Shown here piece by piece: positions 6,615 through 14,617 of a DNA stretch of 23,586 nucleotides. Both the position numbers and the translations under genes were made by a program. The notes beneath the pieces are model-generated. The model had not been told where the DNA came from. It saw only the letters and a program-made list of their open reading frames with translations, and searched no databases. Within the stretch, counting starts at the first letter, position 1. Every line of letters begins with the position of its first letter. The stretch is from Chitinispirillaceae bacterium (lineage in GTDB: Bacteria > Fibrobacterota > Chitinivibrionia > Chitinivibrionales > Chitinispirillaceae): assembly GCA_016926315.1 (NCBI GenBank), contig JAFGOU010000299.1, positions 1-23,586 of the forward strand, written 5' to 3'.

Positions 6615-8000
6615 GTGTCAAACGGTATAATGGTGACCTGCACCCCGGACGGGCTGGGTGCATTCATTACGATATTGCCTTCGCGCGAGAGTACCTATCC
6701 CTCCTGCCAGGAGCTGCTTGATGCGCTCGGCAAAAGCGGCGTCGTGCTTGGAATCAACCACCAGGAGATCTCCGACATGGTCGCCACAAGGTCGGTTAAC
6801 AAAAAGGTGGAGGTGGCGCGCGGCATACCTGCGGAGCCGGGTACTGCGGGGAAAATTGAGATGATGGTCGATATTTCCACAATCGGTAAACCAAAAAAGC
6901 TCTCGGACGACCGTGTCGATTTTCATGATATCTGTTATGTGATTAACCTGCGAAAAGGCGATCCGATAGCCCGGCGGATTCCGCCGGTTGCCGGCAGGGA
7001 GGGACGGACCGTAACGGACCGGCCTATTTCGCCGTACCCTCCGGAAGATGTGCGTCTGCCGATGGGTCCGGGTACGGCCATATCCTCTCGAGATCCCGAC
7101 CTGCTTATCGCCGACGGTGACGGTGGTATCGGAAGGGACGCAAACGGCTTGTTTGAGGTGCGCAAAGAGGAAAAGATCATAGGTGACATCGATTATCAGA
7201 CGGGAGACGTGACGTTTGCCGGTGACCTGACCGTGACCGGGTCGCTGCGGGCCGGATTTTCAATTGAAACCAAGGGGACCCTGCTCATCGGCGGAAGCGT
7301 CGAGGATGCGTCGATCAAATGCCAGGGTACGGTTTTTATCAAGCGCGGGGCGGTTGGTTCCGGCGGCGGGGTCATCGAATGCAAGGGTGCGGTACGGGTG
7401 CGTCACCTGGAAAATTTCAGGGTAAACGCGGGCCTCGACGTGGTCATCACTGAAGACATGGTAAACGCCGTGGTTGAGAGCGCGGGTGTTGTTTATGCAA
7501 AATCCATACGGGGCGGCTTTGTGTCGAGCCTTCGCGGTGTGGAAGCCGCGGAAATCGGCAGCGTTTCGGAAGCAAAGACGACGATTGACATTGGTAAAAA
7601 ATACGAGCGGATACAGCTCCGGTACACGCTGCTTTCGAAGCTTGCGCAATCGACTACGGAAACGGAGAAAAACAGGGAGCTGGTGTTCGAGTTCGTACGA
7701 GACCATCTGGACGATGGAGGCGCGCTTTCATTGAAGGACGAGCAGATGCTTGCGTCTATGAAGCTTAAAGCCTCGGATCTCGAGCATACCATTACGACGA
7801 CGCAGGCTGAAATCGAAATGCTAGACAAGCTTGCGCTGAATGATGACGTTCCGTATGTAAAAGCCGGGGTCATTTATCCCAATACGATTGTTAAATTCGG
7901 TGTTGGTGAGCAGCTCATCAGGGAAAAACTGGAACGGGTACGGCTGACACCGGTGGAAAAAGGAACGACCGTCACCCTGATGCGGGAAAACGCCGCATGA
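6615..8000 (+). CDS. FapA-type (DUF342) beta-helical protein
   Basis: This 461-residue cytoplasmic protein is of the FapA/DUF342 family. An N-terminal domain (1-170) includes KGDPIARRIPPVAGREGRTV at 114-133, the usual DUF342 signature. A right-handed beta-helix of short repeats follows (190-325: DVTFAGDLTVTGSLRAGF, TKGTLLIGGSVEDA and so on), then a helical hairpin (327-405) and a short C-terminal beta piece, full length for the family. FapA is required for polar flagellar assembly in Vibrio, while the wider family is linked to polymer-like scaffolds of unknown function. The GTG at 6615 has AAGGA upstream; the next ATG (6630) has no site. It heads the run leading to an FlgN-like protein and a FlrB/FlrC-type pair, which supports a flagellar or surface role. 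Confidence 0.85.
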   Translation: MSNGIMVTCTPDGLGAFITILPSRESTYPSCQELLDALGKSGVVLGINHQEISDMVATRSVNKKVEVARGIPAEPGTAGKIEMMVDISTIGKPKKLSDDRVDFHDICYVINLRKGDPIARRIPPVAGREGRTVTDRPISPYPPEDVRLPMGPGTAISSRDPDLLIADGDGGIGRDANGLFEVRKEEKIIGDIDYQTGDVTFAGDLTVTGSLRAGFSIETKGTLLIGGSVEDASIKCQGTVFIKRGAVGSGGGVIECKGAVRVRHLENFRVNAGLDVVITEDMVNAVVESAGVVYAKSIRGGFVSSLRGVEAAEIGSVSEAKTTIDIGKKYERIQLRYTLLSKLAQSTTETEKNRELVFEFVRDHLDDGGALSLKDEQMLASMKLKASDLEHTITTTQAEIEMLDKLALNDDVPYVKAGVIYPNTIVKFGVGEQLIREKLERVRLTPVEKGTTVTLMRENAA

Positions 8001-8079
8001 GGGGCACCATTACTAACCCGGATTCTCCGGAATAAAACCAATGGTAACTATGGAAAACAACTCGTTACTCATATTTCCC

Positions 8080-8118
8080 GTCTGACAAATCTACGCAACA
8101 AGCGTATATGCGTCAGAC
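8080..8118 (+). promoter_or_regulatory. Symmetric nested hairpin before the TPR gene
   Basis: GTCTGAC (8080-8086) pairs with GTCAGAC (8112-8118). Inside it, TACGC (8092-8096) pairs with GCGTA (8102-8106), with equal 5-base internal loops and a 5-base apical loop. No T run follows. It ends about 30 bases before the start codon, so an mRNA leader structure or operator is more likely than a terminator. A smaller CCGGA-TTC-TCCGG stem lies at 8018-8030, just after the FapA gene. Confidence 0.45.
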
Positions 8119-8147
8119 AAAGAACCTAACGAAAGCGGATAGTGACT

Positions 8148-10040
8148 ATGAGAACAACCGTTCGGATGATTGTATTGCTTTCCGGTATGCTGTGTCTGCC
8201 GCTGACGCTTGGGCAGGCGCGTGAAACCGGTGATTATCTCCATTATCGCCTTGGTATGAAGTATAAGGCTGATAAACAGTACGATAAGGCCGTGGAAGAA
8301 TTCCGGAAGGTCCTTGCCGAGTACCCGGACAACTACAACGTATACATGCATATTGCGGAGATCCGCGTCGCTCAGGAACAGCCGAAATACGCCATTACCA
8401 ATCTCAAACAGGCGCTCAATTACAATCCGGGATGGGGCAAAGCGCTCAGGATGCTGGCGGATGCCTATGTCGGCGACGGACAGCTGCAGAAGGCGATAGT
8501 GGAATATCAACGTTACCAGCAGGTATGTGATCCGGCTGAGCGTGACAGCATTCAGACCGTGCTCGACCGGCTGGTCGAAAGGGTAGGCGTTACGGGAATG
8601 GATTCCGCAGGCAAGGGAAGTACCGGTCCGGCAACGGTCATACCCGCTGACGTGCCCATGAGCGCGGGTCCTGTGAATCCTAAAGCGGCTGCTGTTTTCA
8701 AACGAGCGGTTGAAAGCGGTGAGCGAGGGCAGTACGATACCTCGCTTCTTCTGCTGCGCGAGGTGCTTTCCATTGATCCGGCGTTTAAAGGTGCGTATTA
8801 CTTTGCCGGAATCGCGCGGTATCACCGTGGCGAATTCGCGAAGGCTAAAATCAACTTTGCCAGGGCAGGCGACTATCGGGAACCGGCGTATGCGGGCGCT
8901 TTTTATCTTGGGAAGCTGTATGGAGAGGAGAAACGGTACGCCAAGGCGGTCGATGAGTTGGAGCGCTATGTCCGATACAGCAACTCGGAACCGGGTAAAA
9001 AAGAGGCTCGGGTGCTTCTTGCGGCCTATCAGCGGTTGAAAACGGTCCCTGCTGCCCGTAAAAAGTCTTCAGTACCCGCTGCTGAAAAGGCCAGGGACAC
9101 CATCGTAAAGGCGGAAGAAGAGCCGGTTGTTCTGGAAATACGGATCGATTCGCTCCTGTCGATGGTATCGGTCGATACGCTTTCCGATGCCGGCCAGAAA
9201 TTGCTTGCCGGCATTAAAGAGTTTCAGGCGCGCAATTACGACAATGCAATCAGGGAATTCAAAAAAACCATCGCGGCCTATCCGACCGGGCCGGTCGCGG
9301 TGCAGTGTCTTTATAACAGCGGCGTCTGCTACTGCAAACTTCGTCTTTTCAGGGAGGCCGAAAACCAGTTCCAGCAGATCCTCGAACGGTATGGCAAACA
9401 TGAACTGGCGGCCCAGGCTCTCTTTCTCAAGGCGCTTACCTATTCGGAACGGAAAGACGTGACCTCGGCCGAAGTCGCGTACCGGCAGTTCCTTCAGAAA
9501 TACAAGGTGCATTCCTGGCGCGGGAAGACCTGGGAAAAACTCGGCGATATTTATACGGAGCTTGAGCAGCCCAAGAAAGCGATCGACGCCTATTCCCAGG
9601 CCATAACCTCTGCGTCGAACTGCCCGGACCTGGTAAGCGCGCATTACAAAAACGGCGGCAGGTATCTTGCCGTCGGCAACCGGACGCGTGCGATTGCTTC
9701 CTTCGATTCAGCAATAACCCGCGGCGAACGGTGTAAAACAGATATTCGTGTCCCCGATGCCTATTACCGGATCGCCGACGAGCAGTATAAAGCGCGGGAA
9801 TATGGACGGGCGCTTGATTATTACACACGGGTGGTGCGCAAATATCCCGCCTTTCAGGAGACCCCGTGGGGTCTTTTTCAAATCGGCACGATCCATAAGA
9901 ACAGGAAGAAGTACAAGGAAGCAATTGACCAGTACAAGGACCTTATCAGCCGTTTTCCCGAGGATTACTGGGCAAAGCAGGCACAGTGGAAGCTTGATGA
10001 TGCGATATGGGAGCACGAATACCAGGCAACGCTTCGCTGA
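8148..10040 (+). CDS. Secreted/periplasmic TPR-repeat protein
   Basis: A 630-residue protein with a signal peptide (MRTTVRMIVLLSGMLCLPLT, cleavage likely after GQA) and then three groups of tetratricopeptide repeats, about residues 25-150, 175-300 and 335-610. Repeat hallmarks include YDKAVEEFRKVLAEYPDN, YDNAIREFKKTIAAYPTG and YKEAIDQYKDLISRFPED. The linkers at 150-175 and 290-320 are Pro/Ser/Lys-rich. There is no lipobox cysteine and no enzyme domain. Such proteins act as scaffolds; the spacing of the C-terminal repeats resembles BamD/YbgF-type TPRs. I prefer the ATG at 8148, though a GTG two codons upstream is possible. It lies 147 bases after the FapA gene and 27-36 bases before the FlgN-like gene, so probably one operon. 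Confidence 0.8.
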   Translation: MRTTVRMIVLLSGMLCLPLTLGQARETGDYLHYRLGMKYKADKQYDKAVEEFRKVLAEYPDNYNVYMHIAEIRVAQEQPKYAITNLKQALNYNPGWGKALRMLADAYVGDGQLQKAIVEYQRYQQVCDPAERDSIQTVLDRLVERVGVTGMDSAGKGSTGPATVIPADVPMSAGPVNPKAAAVFKRAVESGERGQYDTSLLLLREVLSIDPAFKGAYYFAGIARYHRGEFAKAKINFARAGDYREPAYAGAFYLGKLYGEEKRYAKAVDELERYVRYSNSEPGKKEARVLLAAYQRLKTVPAARKKSSVPAAEKARDTIVKAEEEPVVLEIRIDSLLSMVSVDTLSDAGQKLLAGIKEFQARNYDNAIREFKKTIAAYPTGPVAVQCLYNSGVCYCKLRLFREAENQFQQILERYGKHELAAQALFLKALTYSERKDVTSAEVAYRQFLQKYKVHSWRGKTWEKLGDIYTELEQPKKAIDAYSQAITSASNCPDLVSAHYKNGGRYLAVGNRTRAIASFDSAITRGERCKTDIRVPDAYYRIADEQYKAREYGRALDYYTRVVRKYPAFQETPWGLFQIGTIHKNRKKYKEAIDQYKDLISRFPEDYWAKQAQWKLDDAIWEHEYQATLR

Positions 10041-10067
10041 GCGGGTTTTCGCGGATAAAGGTAACGG

Positions 10068-10454
10068 TTGCACGGCATGAATGAGAATGATACACTAATA
10101 ATCCGAGAGCTGAAAGATTCGTATGATCAGCAGCTCCGGTACTATCGGGCTCTGACGGATACCGTCAGAAACATCATGGGCCGGTTGGTACTGTCACGGG
10201 GGGATTTCGGGAGCGTTACCACCGGCCTGACGGAAAAACGGCGGCTGTTGACCTGTATTGAAGAGGAAAGGACCAGAACGGCCGGGCATGTGCGGTTCTG
10301 GCAGGAGCGCAAGGAACAGTTTTCAGGGACCGCTGTCGCACAGGAATTCGACGGTGTTCTGCGGGAGACTGAAAATAACATCAGGGATTTTCTCGATGCC
10401 GAAGAGCAGCTCAAACACTATATCGAGGGTATACTCAGGAAAGCGACCTCATAA
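10068..10454 (+). CDS. FlgN-like coiled-coil protein (putative flagellar export chaperone)
   Basis: A protein of up to 128 residues, all helical, with no membrane segment. The pattern fits FlgN-type chaperones: a first helix (TLIIRELKDSYDQQLRYYRA), then LSRGDFGSVTTGLTEKRRLL with the characteristic basic turn, and a long second helix ending in EEQLKHYIEGILRK. FlgN binds hook-associated proteins FlgK and FlgL before export. Similarity is by pattern only and FlgN sequences are poorly conserved, so a generic coiled-coil protein remains possible. The start is uncertain: a TTG at 10068 has AAAGG 6 bases upstream, while the ATG at 10077 is more conventional but 15 bases from that site. Its stop is 4 bases before the kinase gene. 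Confidence 0.55.
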   Translation: MHGMNENDTLIIRELKDSYDQQLRYYRALTDTVRNIMGRLVLSRGDFGSVTTGLTEKRRLLTCIEEERTRTAGHVRFWQERKEQFSGTAVAQEFDGVLRETENNIRDFLDAEEQLKHYIEGILRKATS

Positions 10455-10458
10455 GCGC

Positions 10459-11724
10459 ATGGCAACCGCGGACACCCTCGAGAAAGCGACCTTACCCGTC
10501 GAACTGTTCGAATCACTGCAGAAGGCGTTCGGCGATTTTCAACTTCGGGCGGAACGGTTGAGCCGGGCGTATGGCGCAATGCAGGAGGACTTCAAGAGGG
10601 TAAACATCGAGTTGGCCGCCAAAAACGAGGAACTCAAGAAGAGCCTGCTCGTGCAGGAAGAGATGCGGACCTACCTCAACAGTATCCTGGAAAGCATGGA
10701 CAATGGCGTGATCGGCATTACGACGTCGGGAATCATCACGCACTTTAACCGGGCCGCCGCGGAAATAACGGGATATGCACCGGATGAGGTCTACTTCAAA
10801 TCCTATCGGGATCTCTTTAAAAAGCAGTCGGAAAACGAACCGGCGCTCCTGCAGATTTTAAAGACCGGGAAACCGCTCAAGCGCGATGAAAAAGTATTGT
10901 GGCACAAGGACGGCCATCCGGTGCCCGTATCCTTTCAGACCGCACTGCTTGAAGACCGCGGCGGGACACGTCTCGGTGCGGTCGAGATTTTTGCCGATGT
11001 TTCAAGGATCAAGGCGCTTGAAGGGGAAATGCAGCAGGCCCGGACCATGGCGGCGCTTGGAGAGATGTCGGCGACCGTTGCGCATGAAATCCGCAATCCG
11101 CTGGGCGCGATGGGCATGTGGGCCGAACTGCTTGAACGCGACCTGCACCCGGGCGATACGCGGAGCCAGACGCTCAAGAAGATCATCGAGGGCCTTTCGC
11201 GACTCAACAAGATTGTCTCGAACCTGCTCGTGTACACCCGTCCGGCGAAACCGGAAATCCGGAAGGTGCAGCTGGAAAACATACTGTCGGAGGTGGTGGA
11301 TTTTATCGAGATCGAAATCGAACGGCTCGGGTACGCCATAACGGTCCGAAGGGAGTGGGACCGGTGCGGGTTATCATTCGTGCTTGCCGATCCCGAAAAA
11401 ATCGAGCAGGTCATCATCAATCTCTGTCTCAACGCCATGCAGGCGATGCCTGACGGTGGCGAACTGACCGTACGGGTGGAGCATCCGACGGCAACGGGAG
11501 CGGACTATGTCGGTTTTTCGATCAGCGACACCGGCATCGGGATTGAACCGGAGAATCTGACGAAGGTATTTGATCCGTTTTTTACCACCAGGGAGCTTGG
11601 CACCGGGCTGGGTCTTGCAATTGTTAAGAAATTTATCGAGTCCCATTCCGGATATATCGACGTTGACAGCACGCCGGGAAATGGGTCGCGGTTCAGGGTT
11701 TTTCTGCCGAAATTAAAGGAATAA
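10459..11724 (+). CDS. PAS-domain sensor histidine kinase (FlrB/FleS-like)
   Basis: A 421-residue soluble kinase with no transmembrane segment. Residues 20-70 are coiled coil, 72-185 a PAS domain (LESMDNGVIGITTSGIITHF opens it), 190-262 the HisKA dimerisation domain with phospho-acceptor H209 in ATVAHEIRNPLGAMG, and 300-418 the HATPase domain. The ATPase boxes are complete: N321/N325 (NLCLNAMQA), DTGIGI at 357-362, FDPFFTT at 371-377 and GTGLGLAI at 381-388. Being soluble and PAS-sensing, and paired 11 bases before a sigma54 response regulator, it matches the FlrB/FleS architecture for class III flagellar genes. AtoS/NtrB-like alternatives cannot be excluded. The ATG at 10459 was chosen because earlier frame starts lie inside the FlgN-like gene. 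Confidence 0.88.
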   Translation: MATADTLEKATLPVELFESLQKAFGDFQLRAERLSRAYGAMQEDFKRVNIELAAKNEELKKSLLVQEEMRTYLNSILESMDNGVIGITTSGIITHFNRAAAEITGYAPDEVYFKSYRDLFKKQSENEPALLQILKTGKPLKRDEKVLWHKDGHPVPVSFQTALLEDRGGTRLGAVEIFADVSRIKALEGEMQQARTMAALGEMSATVAHEIRNPLGAMGMWAELLERDLHPGDTRSQTLKKIIEGLSRLNKIVSNLLVYTRPAKPEIRKVQLENILSEVVDFIEIEIERLGYAITVRREWDRCGLSFVLADPEKIEQVIINLCLNAMQAMPDGGELTVRVEHPTATGADYVGFSISDTGIGIEPENLTKVFDPFFTTRELGTGLGLAIVKKFIESHSGYIDVDSTPGNGSRFRVFLPKLKE

Positions 11725-11735
11725 CCGGGCAAACC

Positions 11736-13088
11736 ATGGGAAAAAAGAAAATACTGGTTGTTGATGACAATGAGCTGTTCCGGGATTCCATAGCCGACAC
11801 CCTGGTGCGCCTGGGATTTGAGGTCACACAGGCCCCCGACGGTTCGCACGCCCTCGAGGCCGTGGCAAAAGACCGGTTCGATCTCATGATCTCCGACATG
11901 AAAATGCCGGGCATGACGGGAATCGAACTCCTCGAGAAGATCAAACAGAACGATCCCGATATGCCGTTTCTCATCATTACCGCTTTTGGCGCGGTGGAGA
12001 CCGCGGTGGAGGCGATGAAAAAAGGCGCCTACGATTTCATACAGAAATCGGGCAGCCTCATGCGGGAGCTGGAACTGACCGTCATCAGGGCGCTTCAGTA
12101 CCAGACGCTGCTTAATGAAAACCGGCAGTTGAAATCGGCGCTGTCCAGAAAGTGGTCGTATATCGGAAAAACCCCGGTCATGGAAGAAGTGCGCGCCCTC
12201 GTTGAAAAAATCGCCGACAGCCGTGCGACCGTGTTGGTGACCGGGGAGTCGGGTACCGGCAAGGAACTGGTGGCGCGGTCGATTCATTTCAGCAGCCGCA
12301 GGAATAATGGGCCTTTTGTCAAGGTTAACTGCGCCGCTTTGCCCGAAGGACTGGTTGAATCGGAGTTGTTCGGGCACGAAAAGGGGGCCTTTACAGGAGC
12401 GATCATGCAAAAGCGGGGAAAGTTCGAGGCGGCATCAGGCGGTACACTCCTCCTCGACGAGATAGGAGAGATGCCGCTTCCAGCCCAGGCAAAGTTGCTC
12501 CGGGTCCTTCAGGAGCATGAAATTCACAAAGTCGGCGGCGACGAACCGATTGAAGTGGATGTGCGCATTGTCGTAACCACCAACCGTAAACTTGAAGAAG
12601 AGGTGGCAAAGGGGGCGTTTCGCGAAGACCTCTACTATCGTCTGAACGTGCTCAGGATCCACCTGCCTCCGCTGCGCGAAAGAAGGGAGGATATTCCCGC
12701 CCTGGCCGAGCATTTTCTACGCAACTGCAACGAAGAAAACGGTTTCAGCGTCGAATGCCCTGGTGACGAGTGCATGGCGGTTCTTCAGAAATACCCGTGG
12801 CCCGGCAATATACGCGAACTGCAGAATGCCATGGAACGCGCCGTGGTGCTGACACGCACCGGTAAAATCCAGCCCGCCATGTTCCAGTTTCGCTCGCCGC
12901 TCGATTTTCCGCGGCCCGGCCAGGACACGCTTGAGGCGGGGATGACGGTCGCCGAGGCTGAGAAAAAGCTGATACTTAAAACTCTCGACTACTGCAGCCA
13001 GAACAGGACCAAAGCCGCCGAAATGCTGGCCATTTCGATCAGGACGCTCAGGAACAAGCTTAACGAATATCAGCTTGACGCGCATTGA
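11736..13088 (+). CDS. Sigma54-dependent response regulator (NtrC/FlrC family)
   Basis: A 450-residue protein with the full NtrC layout. The receiver is 1-125, with acidic pair D10/D11 and phospho-acceptor D54 (LMISDMKMPG). The AAA+ domain is about 142-375: Walker A GESGTGKE 170-177, the sigma54-contacting GAFTGA loop 217-222, and Walker B GTLLLDEIGE 236-245. The Fis-type helix-turn-helix is 405-448 (NRTKAAEMLAISIRTLRNKL). The intact GAFTGA means it should activate sigma54 promoters. One oddity is that the receiver's conserved Lys-Pro is Lys-Ser here (FIQKSG, K104-S105). Immediate coupling to the PAS kinase makes that its cognate partner. Targets are unknown, and no clear -24/-12 site was seen in the intergenic regions by eye. 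Confidence 0.93.
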   Translation: MGKKKILVVDDNELFRDSIADTLVRLGFEVTQAPDGSHALEAVAKDRFDLMISDMKMPGMTGIELLEKIKQNDPDMPFLIITAFGAVETAVEAMKKGAYDFIQKSGSLMRELELTVIRALQYQTLLNENRQLKSALSRKWSYIGKTPVMEEVRALVEKIADSRATVLVTGESGTGKELVARSIHFSSRRNNGPFVKVNCAALPEGLVESELFGHEKGAFTGAIMQKRGKFEAASGGTLLLDEIGEMPLPAQAKLLRVLQEHEIHKVGGDEPIEVDVRIVVTTNRKLEEEVAKGAFREDLYYRLNVLRIHLPPLRERREDIPALAEHFLRNCNEENGFSVECPGDECMAVLQKYPWPGNIRELQNAMERAVVLTRTGKIQPAMFQFRSPLDFPRPGQDTLEAGMTVAEAEKKLILKTLDYCSQNRTKAAEMLAISIRTLRNKLNEYQLDAH

Positions 13089-13115
13089 AACGGGTCGCAC
13101 ATCCTATTTTGGCCC

Positions 13116-13144
13116 TTGAAAAAAAAAGGTTCAGACGATACCAT
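13116..13144 (+). promoter_or_regulatory. Candidate promoter for the GGDEF / TPR pair
   Basis: TTGAAA (13116-13121, five of six) and TACCAT (13139-13144, four of six) are 17 bases apart in the 119-base gap after the response regulator gene. The element lies about 65 bases before the next start codon. Confidence 0.4.
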
Positions 13145-13207
13145 TTAACGCATAGGTCGCCATAAACAAATCGTAACGGATCCCGCGGATTTGATTCAGG
13201 ATACCCT

Positions 13208-14617
13208 ATGAAAATGTTCAACACGCATTCCATAATCTTTAAAACCGCCCTGATTTATTTTTTCCTCACGATTCTGAACATTTCGATTTTCGTGCTCATG
13301 GTGTTCGAAAACCAGCTTGATCTCATTGCCGAAAATGCCGTTCTGACCAGCCAGCATAAAGGATCCAGTCTCAAATACCGGATCGACCACGTTGTCGCGG
13401 GAAGCAGTGATCTTACACCGGCCAACATCAACCGTATTCTTCAGGAAGCAAGCGCTCTTCACATTGCAGACCTGACGCTTTACAGCGAAAACGGCAGGGT
13501 TTTCGTCAGCATCATCGACAATAAAATCAGCGATCAGAAAAAGGCATCGATTGACGAACTAAAAATGATCAACATGGCGATCACCAAACAGGGATTTGAG
13601 GATAAGCTCTTTTATCACCAGGTAAACAGGCAGGAGAAAAGCATCTCGTTGTACCTTCCCTTTACCTATTCCGTCGACAAAATAGGCGTGGCTGCCATAA
13701 CACTTCAGATGAAAGACATCGACCGGCAAATGGGGTATCTGTACCGCCAGTGCATCGTTGTCGGGGTGCTGGTTATGTTTCTGCATCTGGCATTCGCCAT
13801 GCTGTTTTCCAAAATGATCTTGTTCCCAATGCGACAGCTCAACGAGGCGACCAACCAGATCGCACAGGGAAAACTGGAGATCCGCATTCCGATCGTACGC
13901 GACGACGAGATCGGCCAGCTTGCGTCATCGTTTAATGAAATGAGCGTTGCGTTGCAGCGTATGCGCGACGAGGCGAAGGGCGCCAATCCGCTGTCCGGGC
14001 TTCCCGGCAACATCACCATCGCGAATTACATCAATGAGTGCCTTTCGAAGGGTAGTATCATCTGCGTATTATACTGCGATCTCGATAATTTCAAGGCATA
14101 TAACGACAAATATGGATTTACGAAAGGCGATGAGGCGATATTATACACGAGGGACTGCCTTCTTTCGGTTCCGAAGCGGACCAATATGCGCAACGTTTTC
14201 ATCGGACACGAAGGCGGGGACGATTTCGTGGCGATCACCGATTATGAAAACTGGGAACTCTTCGCGAAGTCGTTTCTGACCACCTTTGACCGTGGCATCA
14301 ACCAGTTCTACAACAGCGTTGACGCGCGCAACGGCTTCATCGAGTCGATCAACCGGAGGGGTGAGCGGCAGCGTTTTCCGCTCATGAGCATTTCGGTTGC
14401 GGTCGTCACCAACAAAACCCGTGAATTCGGTTCCGTCGCCGAAATGATACAGATTGCGGCCGAAGTCAAGAAATACGTGAAAAGCATGGAGGGCTCGTGC
14501 TATGCGATTGACAGGCGCACCGGTCCGGTGCGTAATACCCAGTCAATGGGTCCTGCGCCGTCGACTCCGCCTCCCGCGCCGACGCCAAAAAGTTATTCCG
14601 CCGACAGACAGGTATGA
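13208..14617 (+). CDS. Membrane HAMP-GGDEF protein with GGDDF motif (putative diguanylate cyclase)
   Basis: A 469-residue protein. TM1 is about 12-33, the extracytoplasmic sensor about 35-178, TM2 about 180-202, HAMP about 203-256 and the GGDEF domain 260-435, followed by a Pro-rich tail (STPPPAPTP at 452-460). The GGDEF domain belongs to the type opening NPLSGLPGN (260-268), with CDLDNFKAYNDKYGFTKGDE (290-309) supplying the metal and guanine-binding residues. The catalytic loop reads GGDDF at 336-340, with Asp where the family has Glu. It may make c-di-GMP weakly, use GTP as a ligand or be a degenerate sensor. The ATG follows CAGGAT. It overlaps the next gene by 4 bases. A role in motility or surface signalling is inferred from the adjacent flagellar-type genes. 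Confidence 0.85.
   Translation: MKMFNTHSIIFKTALIYFFLTILNISIFVLMVFENQLDLIAENAVLTSQHKGSSLKYRIDHVVAGSSDLTPANINRILQEASALHIADLTLYSENGRVFVSIIDNKISDQKKASIDELKMINMAITKQGFEDKLFYHQVNRQEKSISLYLPFTYSVDKIGVAAITLQMKDIDRQMGYLYRQCIVVGVLVMFLHLAFAMLFSKMILFPMRQLNEATNQIAQGKLEIRIPIVRDDEIGQLASSFNEMSVALQRMRDEAKGANPLSGLPGNITIANYINECLSKGSIICVLYCDLDNFKAYNDKYGFTKGDEAILYTRDCLLSVPKRTNMRNVFIGHEGGDDFVAITDYENWELFAKSFLTTFDRGINQFYNSVDARNGFIESINRRGERQRFPLMSISVAVVTNKTREFGSVAEMIQIAAEVKKYVKSMEGSCYAIDRRTGPVRNTQSMGPAPSTPPPAPTPKSYSADRQV

Noticed and set aside
8091..8825. 244-codon reverse-strand open frame opposite the TPR gene
   Set aside because: It lies antisense to a clear TPR coding sequence with signal peptide, and its translation is rich in His/Arg and has no domain, typical of a shadow frame.
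10903..10925. TGGCAC-N5-CGGC, resembling a sigma54 -24/-12 site
   Set aside because: It is inside the PAS domain coding sequence and the -12 half lacks the TTGC core, so it is probably chance.
11505..12410. 301-codon reverse-strand open frame opposite the kinase and regulator genes
   Set aside because: It is antisense to the ATPase and receiver domains, which carry every expected motif, so the frame is a by-product of codon bias.
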